Assembly (NCBI GenBank): GCA_963565915.1
Contig: OY751490.1
Location: 992,001 to 1,056,000 of the forward strand
From: Entoloma clypeatum
Taxonomy: Eukaryota; Basidiomycota; Agaricomycetes; Agaricales; Entolomataceae
Reading direction: 5' to 3'
Length of the DNA stretch: 64,000 bases
Shown: positions 44,196 to 54,147 of the stretch, in pieces
How the letters are laid out: every line of letters starts with the position of its first letter
Numbering within the stretch: position 1 is the first letter of the stretch
Notes under the pieces: generated by a model
What the model saw: only the letters and a program-made list of their open reading frames with translations
What the model was told of the DNA's origin: nothing
Database searches by the model: none
Made by a program: the position numbers and the translations under genes

Positions 44196-44205
44196 TGATG
44201 ATTAA

Positions 44206-44454
44206 TATCACAATATGATCTATTTAACTAATTCTTGCGAAATGAGCCAATTCTGCGGCACCTGGCCAACTTGGCCAACGAAAATGTCCCAGATCTGGCA
44301 CTGTCAGACTACATATAAGAATTGGACATCTTACTTATATTTTATTTATTATCTTGCCTTATCTGGCCAGATCGTCAGGCCGCCGAAAACCCAATGATAG
44401 TAGCTCTAGTTGTATCACACTTGTGCTTTAGCACAGTGTTGATCCTATGCAGCT
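44206..44454. other. spacer right of the Plavaka element
   Basis: No recognisable coding sequence or repeat. Confidence 0.4.
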
Positions 44455-44768
44455 TCAATAGTGAGAGCACGGGAGTGAGGTAAACAACAGCATGTACAAG
44501 AATTCTCAAATGTTGAGCTAAGACATCAAAGCTGATCATATTTTGATTGACTAAATAAGGCCAGTGGTTTGGGTCACATGCCCAGCATAACAAATCTGTC
44601 ACCTGACCTGACGTAGTGGGAAGCATACCTTATTTTATATACTAACTCTATCTTCTGGAATCATCAATTTTGCAGCTAAAATTAACAATTCTAGGAGATA
44701 GAGTGAGCATATAAAATCTATTAATAGTGTTTTGTATAGCTCTGTTTAGCCCTCATTGACATCTTGGG
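44455..44768 (+). repeat. third copy of the DDE-element 3' flank
   Basis: This matches 9085-9356 (same orientation), including the tail of the decayed DDE transposase and the 86-bp hairpin (44632-44717). It stops where the 132-bp repeat begins. Confidence 0.75.
44632..44717. repeat. 86-bp fold-back hairpin, copy 3
   Basis: Same palindrome as at 9217-9302 and 24407-24492, with a single-base change near the right shoulder (CTAGGAG for CTAGAAG). Confidence 0.8.
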
Positions 44769-44900
44769 CACCTGATGTGCCCACTTAATAAGCCTCATGA
44801 GGCTGATGGCACCTGTGGGACCGTTCCAGCCTCATGAGGCTCAAACTCGCTAGAACCCACTTTGTCTCTTAACTCATCGCCAATGCTCCGCCAACTTCAC
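44769..44900 (+). repeat. 132-bp repeat with two 14-bp palindromes, copy 2
   Basis: Nearly identical to 24255-24386, with both AGCCTCATGAGGCT palindromes kept. It again sits next to the DDE-element flank, but in the opposite relative orientation. Confidence 0.75.
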
Positions 44901-44929
44901 TTGTTTTTCTAAGTCCCTCCTGCGCCAAT

Positions 44930-46150
44930 GGCTGCCGGCTGCCATCAAGGGCCACTGCTCGGTCCCGATGGCTCTCAGGATCTCGCCATCAACAGCGATC
45001 AATGCTTCTCCATGGCGCTTTTTGCCAGGCCGCTCTTACTTCCACAGCTCCTCGTCGCCATCAACTGTTATGATCGCTCTTATCTTATCCTATTATCTAA
45101 TCTCATCTTTATCTTATCTCTTTATCTTATCTCATCTTATCCTATCTCTTGATCTTATCCTATCTTATCTGATCCTACCTCATGTTAGACACATGTTATT
45201 CTAGAGCAGTCTTATTTACTGTGCATTACTGTGCACCTCATTTATGCCTCATGGTATTTACATATATAAGTAGCCTACTTTCCTTTGTATTCTGTAGCTT
45301 GTTCTCTTGAGATCCCATGTGGGTCAATAGTCAGCATCACTCCTTTGTCTTGATGGCATCGTATCACCTCTCCTTGCGCGTTTTATGTTTGGGCCTGTGG
45401 ATGTAGTCGTCAGACTCACATGTCGCCTCAACATCAACAACAATAAAAGCTTCTTCATTGCATTCTTAGAACCCTTCCCACACCTCACCTCAGCTCCTCC
45501 TACCTCTCAAGAGCCATTGCTCGGTCCCAATGGCTCTCGGCCACTCTTGCTTCAACAGCTCCTCGTTCAACAATGATCAAAGCTTCTCCATTGCATTCTA
45601 AGAACCCTTCCCATGCCCCACCTCGGCTCCTCCTGCCTCCCACAACTCCATGTTGCCATCAACAATGATCAAACATATCCCCCCCCCCCTGGCCCTCAGG
45701 ACCCTCCCCGCTTTCGGCTCGGCTATTTCCTACCTTCCTCGCCTTGCCTTGCCTTGCCTTGGCCGCAGCTTGTTCCTTTCCCTTGATCATTGCTGTATCC
45801 CTCGCGCCTTGCCCCGGCTCGTCCCACCTCCCATGGTTTCCACATTGCCATCACCAATGATCAAAACCCATCCTCTCGTCCCCAGCTCGGCCTTTCCCCC
45901 CACCTCACTCTGCTCCCATGCGCCCTCAAGGACCCTTCCTCGCCTCGGCTATACAACCCCATTCCCACCTCGTGCCCTGAGGACTCCTCACCTTGAGCTC
46001 CCACGGCTCCAGCGTATTAAATAACCCTTTCCCTACTTTCCCCACCTTCAACTCGTATGCCAGCAGCTCCACCAGCAGCTCCTCACAAGACCACCGACCA
46101 CGCCGTCGATCACAGCACCCGCCTCGAGTCCTGCTATGCCCGCCACTGCC
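44930..46150. repeat. degenerate tandem repeats, CT-rich
   Basis: Units of roughly 110-190 bases share ATCAACAATGATCAAA, CTCCATTGCATTCT, GGCTCTCGG and AGCTCCTC words, repeated about five times with drift. Within it, 45071-45180 is a TCTTATC-type microsatellite and 45735-45765 a CCTTG-type run. No coding sequence is supported. Confidence 0.6.
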
Positions 46151-46380
46151 ACCCGCGCTGATGAGGACGTGGCTGTGGCCCCCTCGTTCAGTCGGTAACC
46201 CGTCTTTTATATTGACATAGATGGCTTGTTTCTTGCGCCCCAATATGCCTCTTCCGCCCCCAGAACTTCTCCCGACTATTGCAACCTCGCGGACCTCCCC
46301 ATGCCAGCTGTACTGACATGCCGGCTTTTGCAGCTGATTCCATATGGGGATGGGCAACAACATTGATTATAGCGCCCCTT
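46126..46380 (+). repeat. dispersed repeat, related to 62063-62283
   Basis: From GAGGACGTGGCTGTGGCCCC on it matches 62063-62283 with scattered substitutions. The preceding GTCCTGCTATGCCCGCCAC is found inverted at 60830-60848, just right of the assembly gap. Probably a repeated element of unknown type. Confidence 0.65.
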
Positions 46381-46608
46381 CTGTATTAACAAACATGTCA
46401 ACGCTGTCTTCTCCACATCAGCTCATCTTTCGTTCCTCGCGTCTTCCTCATTCATGTTGATATCCTGCGAGAAAAGCAATTACATTTCCTTATCCAACTA
46501 CCTAAAACTATCATATTTTGTATCATATGCATCTATGGGAAAGTGAATCTTCCTTGTAGCATGAGGGGTATCACTTGGTGCAAGTTGGAGATGTCGGTGA
46601 AGGTCTGA
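46381..46608. other. 3' flank of the next gene
   Basis: About 230 bases with no gene or motif that I recognise. Confidence 0.35.
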
Positions 46609-48052
46609 CTAGGCTGCGGCACTGCGAGACTCTGTTGTGGGAGAGACACCAGTCGAAGTAGATGGTGCATCAGGCTGAGGCTCTCCATCACTTTTGACGG
46701 TTGGTGCGCTTGTGTGCTTCCTCTTCTTTTGCTTGCTTGGGCCTTCTTCCTTGCTGGAAGAGGATGAGTCCTCTTGCTGCACCTTTCTTTTCTTCCTGCC
46801 GTAGTCGGAGCGGCGGCGTTGTGGAGCGTGCAGGATGATTTTGCCACTGACAATTCCCTGTTTGTGCTCCTTCTCCAGCGTGTCTAGCTCCTCGTCATTG
46901 AGCTTCTTCCAGTATGTATGTCCATTGCGCAGGCATTGGAGGAGATTGTTGAGCTCGGGAAATGCACTAGAGCATTCACTAGGAGCCTTAAATGGCAGTG
47001 TCGGCGGCCATCCTTTGAGAACAACCTGATAGCGGCGAACAACCTTTCTGTGGTAATTTACATATTCCATGTTTGCGGTGTTGTCCCCCGTAATGTGCCC
47101 TGAGAACCTCTCGTAAGTTTTGTTCTAGTAAACTAACTTGCGACATACTGAGTTGTGCTTGAATCTCTTCGCGAATATCCGCTCGAACCCTCCTCATACA
47201 ACTTTTGTAATTTCTAGCGGCACCTGCACAGGTATGTTAATGAATTGGTGAATTCTAGTTACATTGCTGCTCTCACCATGTACTCCCTGAAGTGCATATC
47301 CTTCCATCTTACAAAGAAAATTTTGCGAATCAACTTTCAGGCTATGCTCCAGGAATTTGTCCATGCCCTCAGTTGCATAGGTGTAGGAATCCATTCGCAA
47401 GTCTGATGTCCCTGGTGTGGCAAAGATAAGTAGCTCCACCCCCAAAAGTCACCAACCTCAGTCTCCATAGCAATCAACATTTGTGTAGCGTCGTTAATCC
47501 TTGACCGTGTGTTGATACGCCGTGCAGTTGCCTTCGTTGCTTTGTGCTCATTGTGCAGCTGAATAATTTCCTTAGCTTCACTGGTAGTAAGCTTTTCATA
47601 CTCTCCCTTGTACTTGGTGACCAAGGCAGGTATGACACCTTTCCCTTCTTCGCTCAAGTCTAAAATGGTACCGCGTCAATTGGCTTCTGTTACTAGCATG
47701 TTTTCGAAGCCATACCACAATTTTCTTTATCCCGAGACTTATACCAAACCCAAGCATTCCATGTGTTTGGTTTCTTTGGACGTTTGCAGGTCAGGTTGCT
47801 ACTGAGACGCACATCTTGCTCAACACGACAGATACTTTTGTGATGGGTCGAAGGGACATCCGAGGCTGTCTTTTCAAAGTTGGAGACAGCTTTGAGCATG
47901 GCAGCATTGTATTTTACGTGGTTGTCAAGACATTGGTCTTTGATGGCAGCACACACTTCTTGACTGAGCTGTGGCCGCTGCGTCTGGTGGCGGGGACCTT
48001 GTGTCGATCGTGAAGGAAGTCGAGAGGACTCATACCACCGCACTGCAGGCAT
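46609..48052 (-). CDS. mushroom-specific multicopy hypothetical protein
   Basis: Exons on the minus strand, from ATG 48052 (MPAVRWYESSRLPSRS), give in order: a basic start, KRPKKPNTWNAWVWYKSRD, then, after an intron near 47690, GVIPALVTKYKGEYEKLTTSE and KATARRINTRSRINDATQ, then LLIFATPGTSDLR, FLEHSLKVDSQNF and GYALQGVHG, then after an intron near 47140, YRKVVRRYQVVLKGWP, PFKAPSECSSAFPELNNLL, and KLNDEELDTLEKEHKQGI, with RRRSDYGRKKRK and an acidic/Ser-rich tail to the TAG at 46609-46611. This order is common in Agaricomycete genomes in proteins of unknown role, often near transposons. I see no stop within the conserved parts, so it may be the least damaged non-retroelement gene here. Confidence 0.55.
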
Positions 48053-48231
48053 GGTAAACACGGAGAGTAAGTTTTTGACAGCGAAAAAAATCAATGTATA
48101 TTATGTTGTTTTCAAGGCAATACATGAAGATATGTGCAAAGTAGGAACATCTCACGTCGAGATGTGGTGCATTGTGCCGAACGTCGCAAGAGGCAGAGAG
48201 GAGAAATCAGGAGACGGATGGATACATACTG

Positions 48232-48600
48232 TTTTAATTCAGGTCCTTGTTTCTCAGGCTGACGAGGCGAGGAACATCTCTGATCGAGATATGGCATGTC
48301 TGTACTGAATGGTAGCACAAGACGGAGAAATCGGGACATGGATGGATACATACCATTTTAATTCAGGTCCTTGTTTCTCAGGCTGACGAGGCGAGGAACA
48401 TCTCTGATCGAGATATGGCATGTCTGTACTGAATGGTAGCACAAGACGGAGAAATCGGGACATGGATGGATACATACCATTTTAATTCAGGTCCTTGTTT
48501 CTCAGGCTGATGAGGCGAGGAACATCTCCGATCGAGATACGGCATGTCTGTACTGAATGGTAGCGGGAAGACAGAGAAATCGGAACATGGATACATACCA
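48232..48600. repeat. minisatellite, 124-bp unit, three copies plus a diverged one
   Basis: The unit begins TTTTAATTCAGGTCCTTG at 48232, 48356 and 48480, exactly 124 bases apart. The first two copies are almost identical and the third has a few changes and a short end. A weaker relative precedes them (about 48146-48231). It stands about 100-180 bases upstream of the gene at 46609-48052. Confidence 0.9.
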
Positions 48601-48619
48601 ATTTTTTGCTTCTATTGAA

Positions 48620-50280
48620 GCAAGCCTGAAAATTCAGGTCTTTGTTCTGGCGAGGCAAGTAGAGCAGAACTATGATCAAGGATTAAGTAGGGGACTATGA
48701 TGATCAGCGCCACAGAAACACTTAGGCACATTTGTTCAGCCAAAGTCATTGGTGGCCGATTTGAGGATGTATGCTGATCAAAACGCCGCCGTCAGATCTA
48801 TGATTCACTGAAAAATTGAATAACCACATATTGGGCTAAGCAAATAATGAAAAATTAAGGACGGAAACATTTTGTGCACTGGTTGGAAAGTATTCAGTTA
48901 AAAAATAAAGCATAAACAAGGCCGAGAAGGATGGAGAGAAGACAGAGGGCAGTTTTCTGGTATGAATTTTTGAGCTGGATACAACATAAGTATTGAATTG
49001 AATACATTAACCAAGAAAAAGGTGCTCGCCACTTGAATCCGGAAACCAGGTGTGTTCTCAATGTCATGTACCATGGCCTCTGAAAGATGGAATGCCTGTT
49101 CAAGAGTGAGACCATAGTCTGCTGTACATAGCTTATATTTCCAGTTGCTGCTGCAAACGGTCTGTGACAGCACATGGAGGCGTGGGACAAAATCATCAGG
49201 GATCTTGTACTGAGAGAGAACACTATCGGTTTCAGGTCTGATGCTCATGATCGCACCCTGAAATCCATCATCAGTACTCAGTTGGGGAGCTGGTCGTGCT
49301 ACATCAAGAAGATGTTAGAAAGAAAGATTTAAAGAATAACAAAACAAACAGGTTGTTGTGGAGACCATTGGAGTGTCGTGGAGCGCAGCAATATGTTCAT
49401 GTTCACTGGTCCACTCTTCGTTGAGGTCCAAATTGTTGTCCTCGCTATCGCTTATTGCAATGGGACATCCGGTGGTCCCTTGTCCAGAACGGCATTCACA
49501 GAGTATATACCCTGGGAGAGTTCCATGTGCAGGAGGGAGACGAGCGGGCCTCAGGCAAAGTGGTTTACCGTAGACTGAGGATTTGGGTAGATACTATGAT
49601 AACGAGTTGGGGCACAAACATACACACCTTTTCAAAGAGGCAGTGTGATTGCATTATATTGACATCTTGACAAAAAGCGATCGAGGTGCGGCCGCACAAT
49701 TTTGGTGCTAAACTGTTGCACAAAACGGGCAACATTGGAAGAGAGCTTCTTGCCACCCAAACACTCACGTGGGGTGAAATATACGTCAGCCGTTATGTCT
49801 GTATCGCTTGGGCGCTTCGGCTTTGCACTCACAGCATGTAGGAATAGGGTTATCCCACCATTGGCACACTCCAGTACAGAAATCTACAGGAAAGCACGCT
49901 ACAGTGAGCATGGAAAGAGGAGGTGAACAAAAAACATACCACATCAAGTACATCTCGCATAGTCCTATCCTGAAGGTTTGAGATCTGTTTTGCCTCATCA
50001 CCTTGTGATTCGCCTAAGCCGTGAAGGTCGATATACAGCAAATCGAGCCCTCCATCTTTGCAGGTTGTGCAGGTATTGTCTTCACTCCTGTTTGCCCGAA
50101 GAATTGCACATGCTGCTGTATTTCATTGCTCAAGTGAAAGCTCTGGAATCCGGCAGAACAAGGTGGCTAGAGAAGCAACTCCTTCAGGAGTATAGCGAGC
50201 TGAGATAGGGGATGAGTCGTTGGAGGCGCAGTTCAACATGATGATGGAACGAGGTAAAGATCAATGTTTACATAGACCAA
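48620..50280 (-). other. region with open frames, no recognised family
   Basis: Minus-strand frames include MSIRPETDSVLSQYKIPD (49248-48898), SAKPKRPSDTDITADV with ARFVQQFSTKIVRPHL (49832-49632) and a stretch with CTTCKDGGLDLLYIDLHGL near 50090-49930, followed by a GT-AG-like intron and a cysteine-rich frame (FCTGVCQWWDNPIPTCCE). These could be exons of one gene with several short introns, but I cannot name it or join it safely. Confidence 0.35.
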
Positions 50281-50795
50281 ACACAATTGAGTGATTGAAC
50301 AATGAAAGTCCGAATCATAATCTACATGTTGTTGTGTCGATCTAACCTATCCTTGCCAATGATCGGAGTGCTAGCACAGCTGGGTCGATAACCATACTGC
50401 ATGTTTATAAACTTTCTGTAAGCCAGAAGAAATAGTTCAGTTATTCAATTAATACTGCTTGTCCGATACATTCCAGCTTCGTCATCTTGCATAAACAATA
50501 AACATCTACAAGTTGTTTCTGCAAAGGTGAATTCGATGAAACTGTATCCATATAGATATGTTGTTTCTATCTGTCTAATTATCATTATAGTTCTGGATCA
50601 TGGTGTATTAATTGTGTCAACTCACCATGGATCAATCATATTGATTCAGCTGAAACGATAGCTACATAACTCATTTTCTGTTTGCCAATAGTCGTACTAA
50701 TCATGGATTGATCACCACGGAACCAATGGCTACATAACTCATTTTCTGTTCACTGATAGATGTGCAAGTGCAAGTCAATGGCCCAATCACATTAA
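50281..50795. other. AT-rich 3' flank of the KDZ gene
   Basis: No coding sequence. Two similar blocks, TACATAACTCATTTTCTGTT with flanking words (about 50660 and 50728), form a local duplication. Confidence 0.4.
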
Positions 50796-53236
50796 TTAGT
50801 TGTTAATGGCCTGCATGAAGTCTGCTACAACCGAAACTCCTTCAACCTCATTGTCTATTGCTTCTTCACTTGAGCTTGCATCAACTCCATCATCACCCTC
50901 ATTTTCCGAAACTCCCCCCGATGCTGATTCTCCCTTGTCCACTATTTCTTCTGCCTCTTCGGAGCTGACTCAACTGTTCCATTGACCCACACTGCCTTTG
51001 ACTCCCGTGAAACCTGGCAACTGTTCAATGGCATTGAGTTGGTGAATGTGTACAGCATTTACAGATGAACGCAGAATGCGTTGGCATTTCAATTCTTGTG
51101 CGACAAGAGAGGTCTCTGTGGTCAGTTTGGCAATAACAACATCTGAGTCTCTGTTTTCATGTTGGATGAAGCTCGGCAGCCACCGAATCTCCATGTTAAG
51201 GTGCTCCAATTTCTCCTTTGCTCAACATAATTTGAAATATACTACAGTGGCCTCACGCTGCGCAGGTTGTGCCCAAGGAGCAGAGCAGATATCCTCACGT
51301 GAATGATGCAGCAAATCAAATTCGCCAATGAAACTGTAATTCACGATATCCGACCACGATAGTTGAGGACAAGGAGGAATGAGAAGGGAAGCCTGAGTAT
51401 TATATCGATTCAGGGCATTTTTGATTGCTTGAGAGCGACGCTGCAGGGCTTGACTAATCTGGCGCCGAAGTTTGTACCCTAAAGATCATTGATGAGATAG
51501 ATATGTCATAAGAAAAAGCACATACCAATTTCCAAAGAGCTCATCTTGGCCAATTCAAAAAGACACATCATGACAAGGCATTCAAGTTCATCAAGAGCAT
51601 TTGAGTAACTGGTTTGAACACTCTGCTGATGAAACTCTTGGTATTCTGGATGCAAAGCCGTCCACCTCTCCTGAATATCAAGGTTGACTTCCAGAGTACC
51701 AATATATTCTAATATCTTCTCGTATTTTGTCCAGGCAGCATCAAGACGAATTCGGGTTTGATTGATTGTTAATGTGCTCATCGTTGAGGAGACAGAGGGA
51801 ATCCTTGTGATAAATGTATTGACGGCTTGATGGGCTTCTTCCCATTCCATTCTAAATACCAAATTTAGATGTATTAAGAAATAAGAGGGGTCATCAACCA
51901 ATATGAAACTTACTGGCACCGGGCAAGATTATTAAGGGCTTGAACATACTTCATTTTATGGGACACGATTGGCGATGGTTCCTTGAGAGCTTCGAGATAT
52001 TTTCTTTCCTCATCCAAGTTGCGATTAAAGTGCTCCGGTGTGAGGAGTAATTCCTCCTGGATCCTAGACAGCTCCGCCTCAAGTGTCTTGATATTGTCCA
52101 AAGCAACCCGATAGTGATTAAGATAGAAATTGCCTTTCAACACAACGTTAAGAAATAAGGATGGCATTAAGGGTCGCAACTTACTGAGATTGGCATATTT
52201 GTCCTTGTTCCAAAAGTTAAAAGTTGAAGTGTTCATTGATCATTTGATGCTGATGAAAACGGCTGGCATAACGGGCGCTGTGAGCGAGGTCATTTGAGGA
52301 TGAGAAGATGTGCTGACAACCCTCTCCTTCACTGTGTCCAGTCCCCTTGATGTATGTTGGGTGCCATTGCAGCTGGCAAAGACGGTTATGTGTGTGGCTG
52401 TGAAAAGCACCTACCATAAGTTGAAAGTTGTTTGCCTTCACCAGGTCCCGGAGGCTGCTACCATTCAGGGTTGTCGAAAAGACACAACCAATGTCGTAAG
52501 CGCAACCAAGCTTCTTTCCAAGCCAACAGATAAAACGATCAACAACAGCCAAAGGGTACTTGGCACTATGTGTCATGTGTGAGAAATTGAATGGAATTAA
52601 TGAATGGCAACATACAGTTCCCCGCTTTTGATCATGTTGCAAGCAGCAATCACCATCCGATGGCAGCAGGAACCAATGAATATACCAGCTTCTTCAAATA
52701 TCCCAAAGATTTTCTTTCTTCCCTCCGGGCCCGCATTTTGCCACCGCTTGGCGCAATTCATGGGTCCACTTTCAGGGTCGGGAATATCTTCCCAAAGATC
52801 CCCATCAGAATTGATTTGGGCTGCCTCCTTATTCTTACCCTATATTCTCGTTGGTAAATGCAACGGAAACCGGCAAAATATTTATGAACCTTGACCTCAT
52901 CTTTGAATTGATCAACCTCGACCGCTGATAGCTATCGATCGGAAGGCAGGGTACGGGAATCTAGCCATTCTTTGTGCTTCATGATCTCCAATCCAAAGCG
53001 CTTCAGGGAATTATTTCCATCAATCGAAAGGAGGCACGAGAATTGAAGTTTGGTTCATCTGTCAGTTTGTAGAAGCACCCTGGACATGATCGGAGAACAC
53101 GAGACTGCGGTGTGCTGAAACCACAAGCAATATTGATGATGTGATCGACCCTTCGGCAAATTTCAAGGTAGGCATCGTATGTAGTGGAAAATTGAGTTTG
53201 CAAATTGGGACGATAGGCAATCTGCAGGGGATATTG

Positions 53237-53607
53237 TGTTATGCTTAACAAACCGTTCCAAGGTTCGGGCAGAGTATGCAGGAAAGTGGAAAGGCAAAGA
53301 GCAATGTGATTGCTAAATCTAAGGAATCTACTACAGTACAAGAGGTTTATATAGGTACTGACTATAGGCAGTAGCGGATGAGTCAGTACTGCGGAAGGCA
53401 GTGCGCATGAGTAAGGCGACTGCGGAAGGCTATGTACAATGAGTCATACATACTGCGGAGCTGAGTAAAGCTACTGCGGAATGAGTCAGAGCGGGAGCGA
53501 AGGGAATGGAAATAGATGTTGTGACATAATGTATTCGTAAGAGGGCGCCGAGCCGGGCCGATAAGTAAAAGTAATGACGTTGTCCGCATACCATAGAGTC
53601 CGTAACA
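53237..53607 (-). repeat. 3' LTR of copy 2
   Basis: 371 bases, TGTTACGG to GCATAACA on the minus strand. Compared with the 5' LTR it has six substitutions, all C/T or G/A at CpG positions. Confidence 0.97.
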
Positions 53608-53621
53608 TGTTCCCCTCTTCA
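53608..53621 (-). promoter_or_regulatory. polypurine tract
   Basis: GAAGAGGGGAACA directly precedes the 3' LTR on the minus strand. It is the expected primer for plus-strand DNA synthesis. Confidence 0.8.
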
Positions 53622-53641
53622 AGCTCTGTGTCCTCACAGAG

Positions 53642-54013
53642 TCATTGTCCCCATCCCTCATTGTTGCCGGGATCGGACCAGTTCGGACTCTCCTTGAGGC
53701 TCCAATCATATATCAACTCCTCATTGATGGCAACGGCGAGTTCGAGGCCTTTCATAGCCAGCCGAATGTGTTGATTCTTGATCACGAGGGTGCTGGTGTA
53801 ATTTCCGAGAATTTGTTTTTCCTCTGGACTCGGGGCGATGGGGAGGTTGGACAGCGAGTGAAGCCGGATATGCATCTGGCGATGAAGGAGGTTGGCAAGG
53901 GAAGTTTCGAGGGCATGGATTTGGTCTCTCATGGAGAGTGCTTTGTTCATGAGGGCGGCAATGGCGGGGTTGATGTCGGTGGTGGAGGTGGAGGTGACGG
54001 TGGTGTTGGACAT
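53642..54013 (-). CDS. chromovirus ORF3, conserved small protein
   Basis: The frame from ATG 54013 (MSNTTVTSTSTTDINPAI) to TGA 53642 is 123 codons, beginning 134 bases after the pol stop and ending some 34 bases before the LTR. Segments ALSMRDQIHALETSL and HSLSNLPIAPSPEEKQI suggest an amphipathic helix, perhaps a coiled coil. It matches the ORF in old element A without gaps. I know no such ORF as a standard part of Ty3 chromoviruses. Envelope-like features (signal peptide, membrane segments) are absent. Function unknown. Confidence 0.65.
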   Translation of the reverse strand: MSNTTVTSTSTTDINPAIAALMNKALSMRDQIHALETSLANLLHRQMHIRLHSLSNLPIAPSPEEKQILGNYTSTLVIKNQHIRLAMKGLELAVAINEELIYDWSLKESPNWSDPGNNEGWGQ

Positions 54014-54147
54014 GGCGGTGAGGATGGTTGAGAGATAGAAGAAGAAGGGAGAGGCTATATTGGGCAGGGAAAAAGACTAGAGCGGGGAACTCGGTGTGTG
54101 GTTGACTGATGAGGTTGATACTTGTCATGGATTTCGAGAGCTGTCTT

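Larger units (their letters stand above)
32057..44205. mobile_element. Plavaka-type DNA transposon with two divergent genes
   Basis: The left end (from about 32057, CATCATCAGCATTTCAGCACTT) and the right end (inward from about 44205, ATCATCAGCATTTCGGCACTT) are inverted repeats, each followed by a cluster of AGCATCTT/AAGATGCT words (32085-32262 and 44019-44195). Between them are an uncharacterised gene on the minus strand and the Plavaka transposase gene on the plus strand, divergent from a shared 228-base spacer. Without the inserted chromovirus the element would be about 6.2 kb. I could not find a clear target duplication, so the exact ends may be off by several bases. Confidence 0.72.

Noticed and set aside
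44930..46150. Possible telomeric or centromeric array
   Set aside because: The units are long, degenerate and CT-rich; there is no TTAGGG-type repeat and no regular monomer size.
48146..48600. CRISPR-like repeat array
   Set aside because: The 124-base units are directly adjacent without unique spacers, and the genome is eukaryotic. It is a minisatellite.
32399..50280. TET/JBP dioxygenase gene, known to accompany KDZ and Plavaka transposons in some fungi
   Set aside because: I looked for the HxD...H iron-binding pattern in the open frames and found no convincing candidate.
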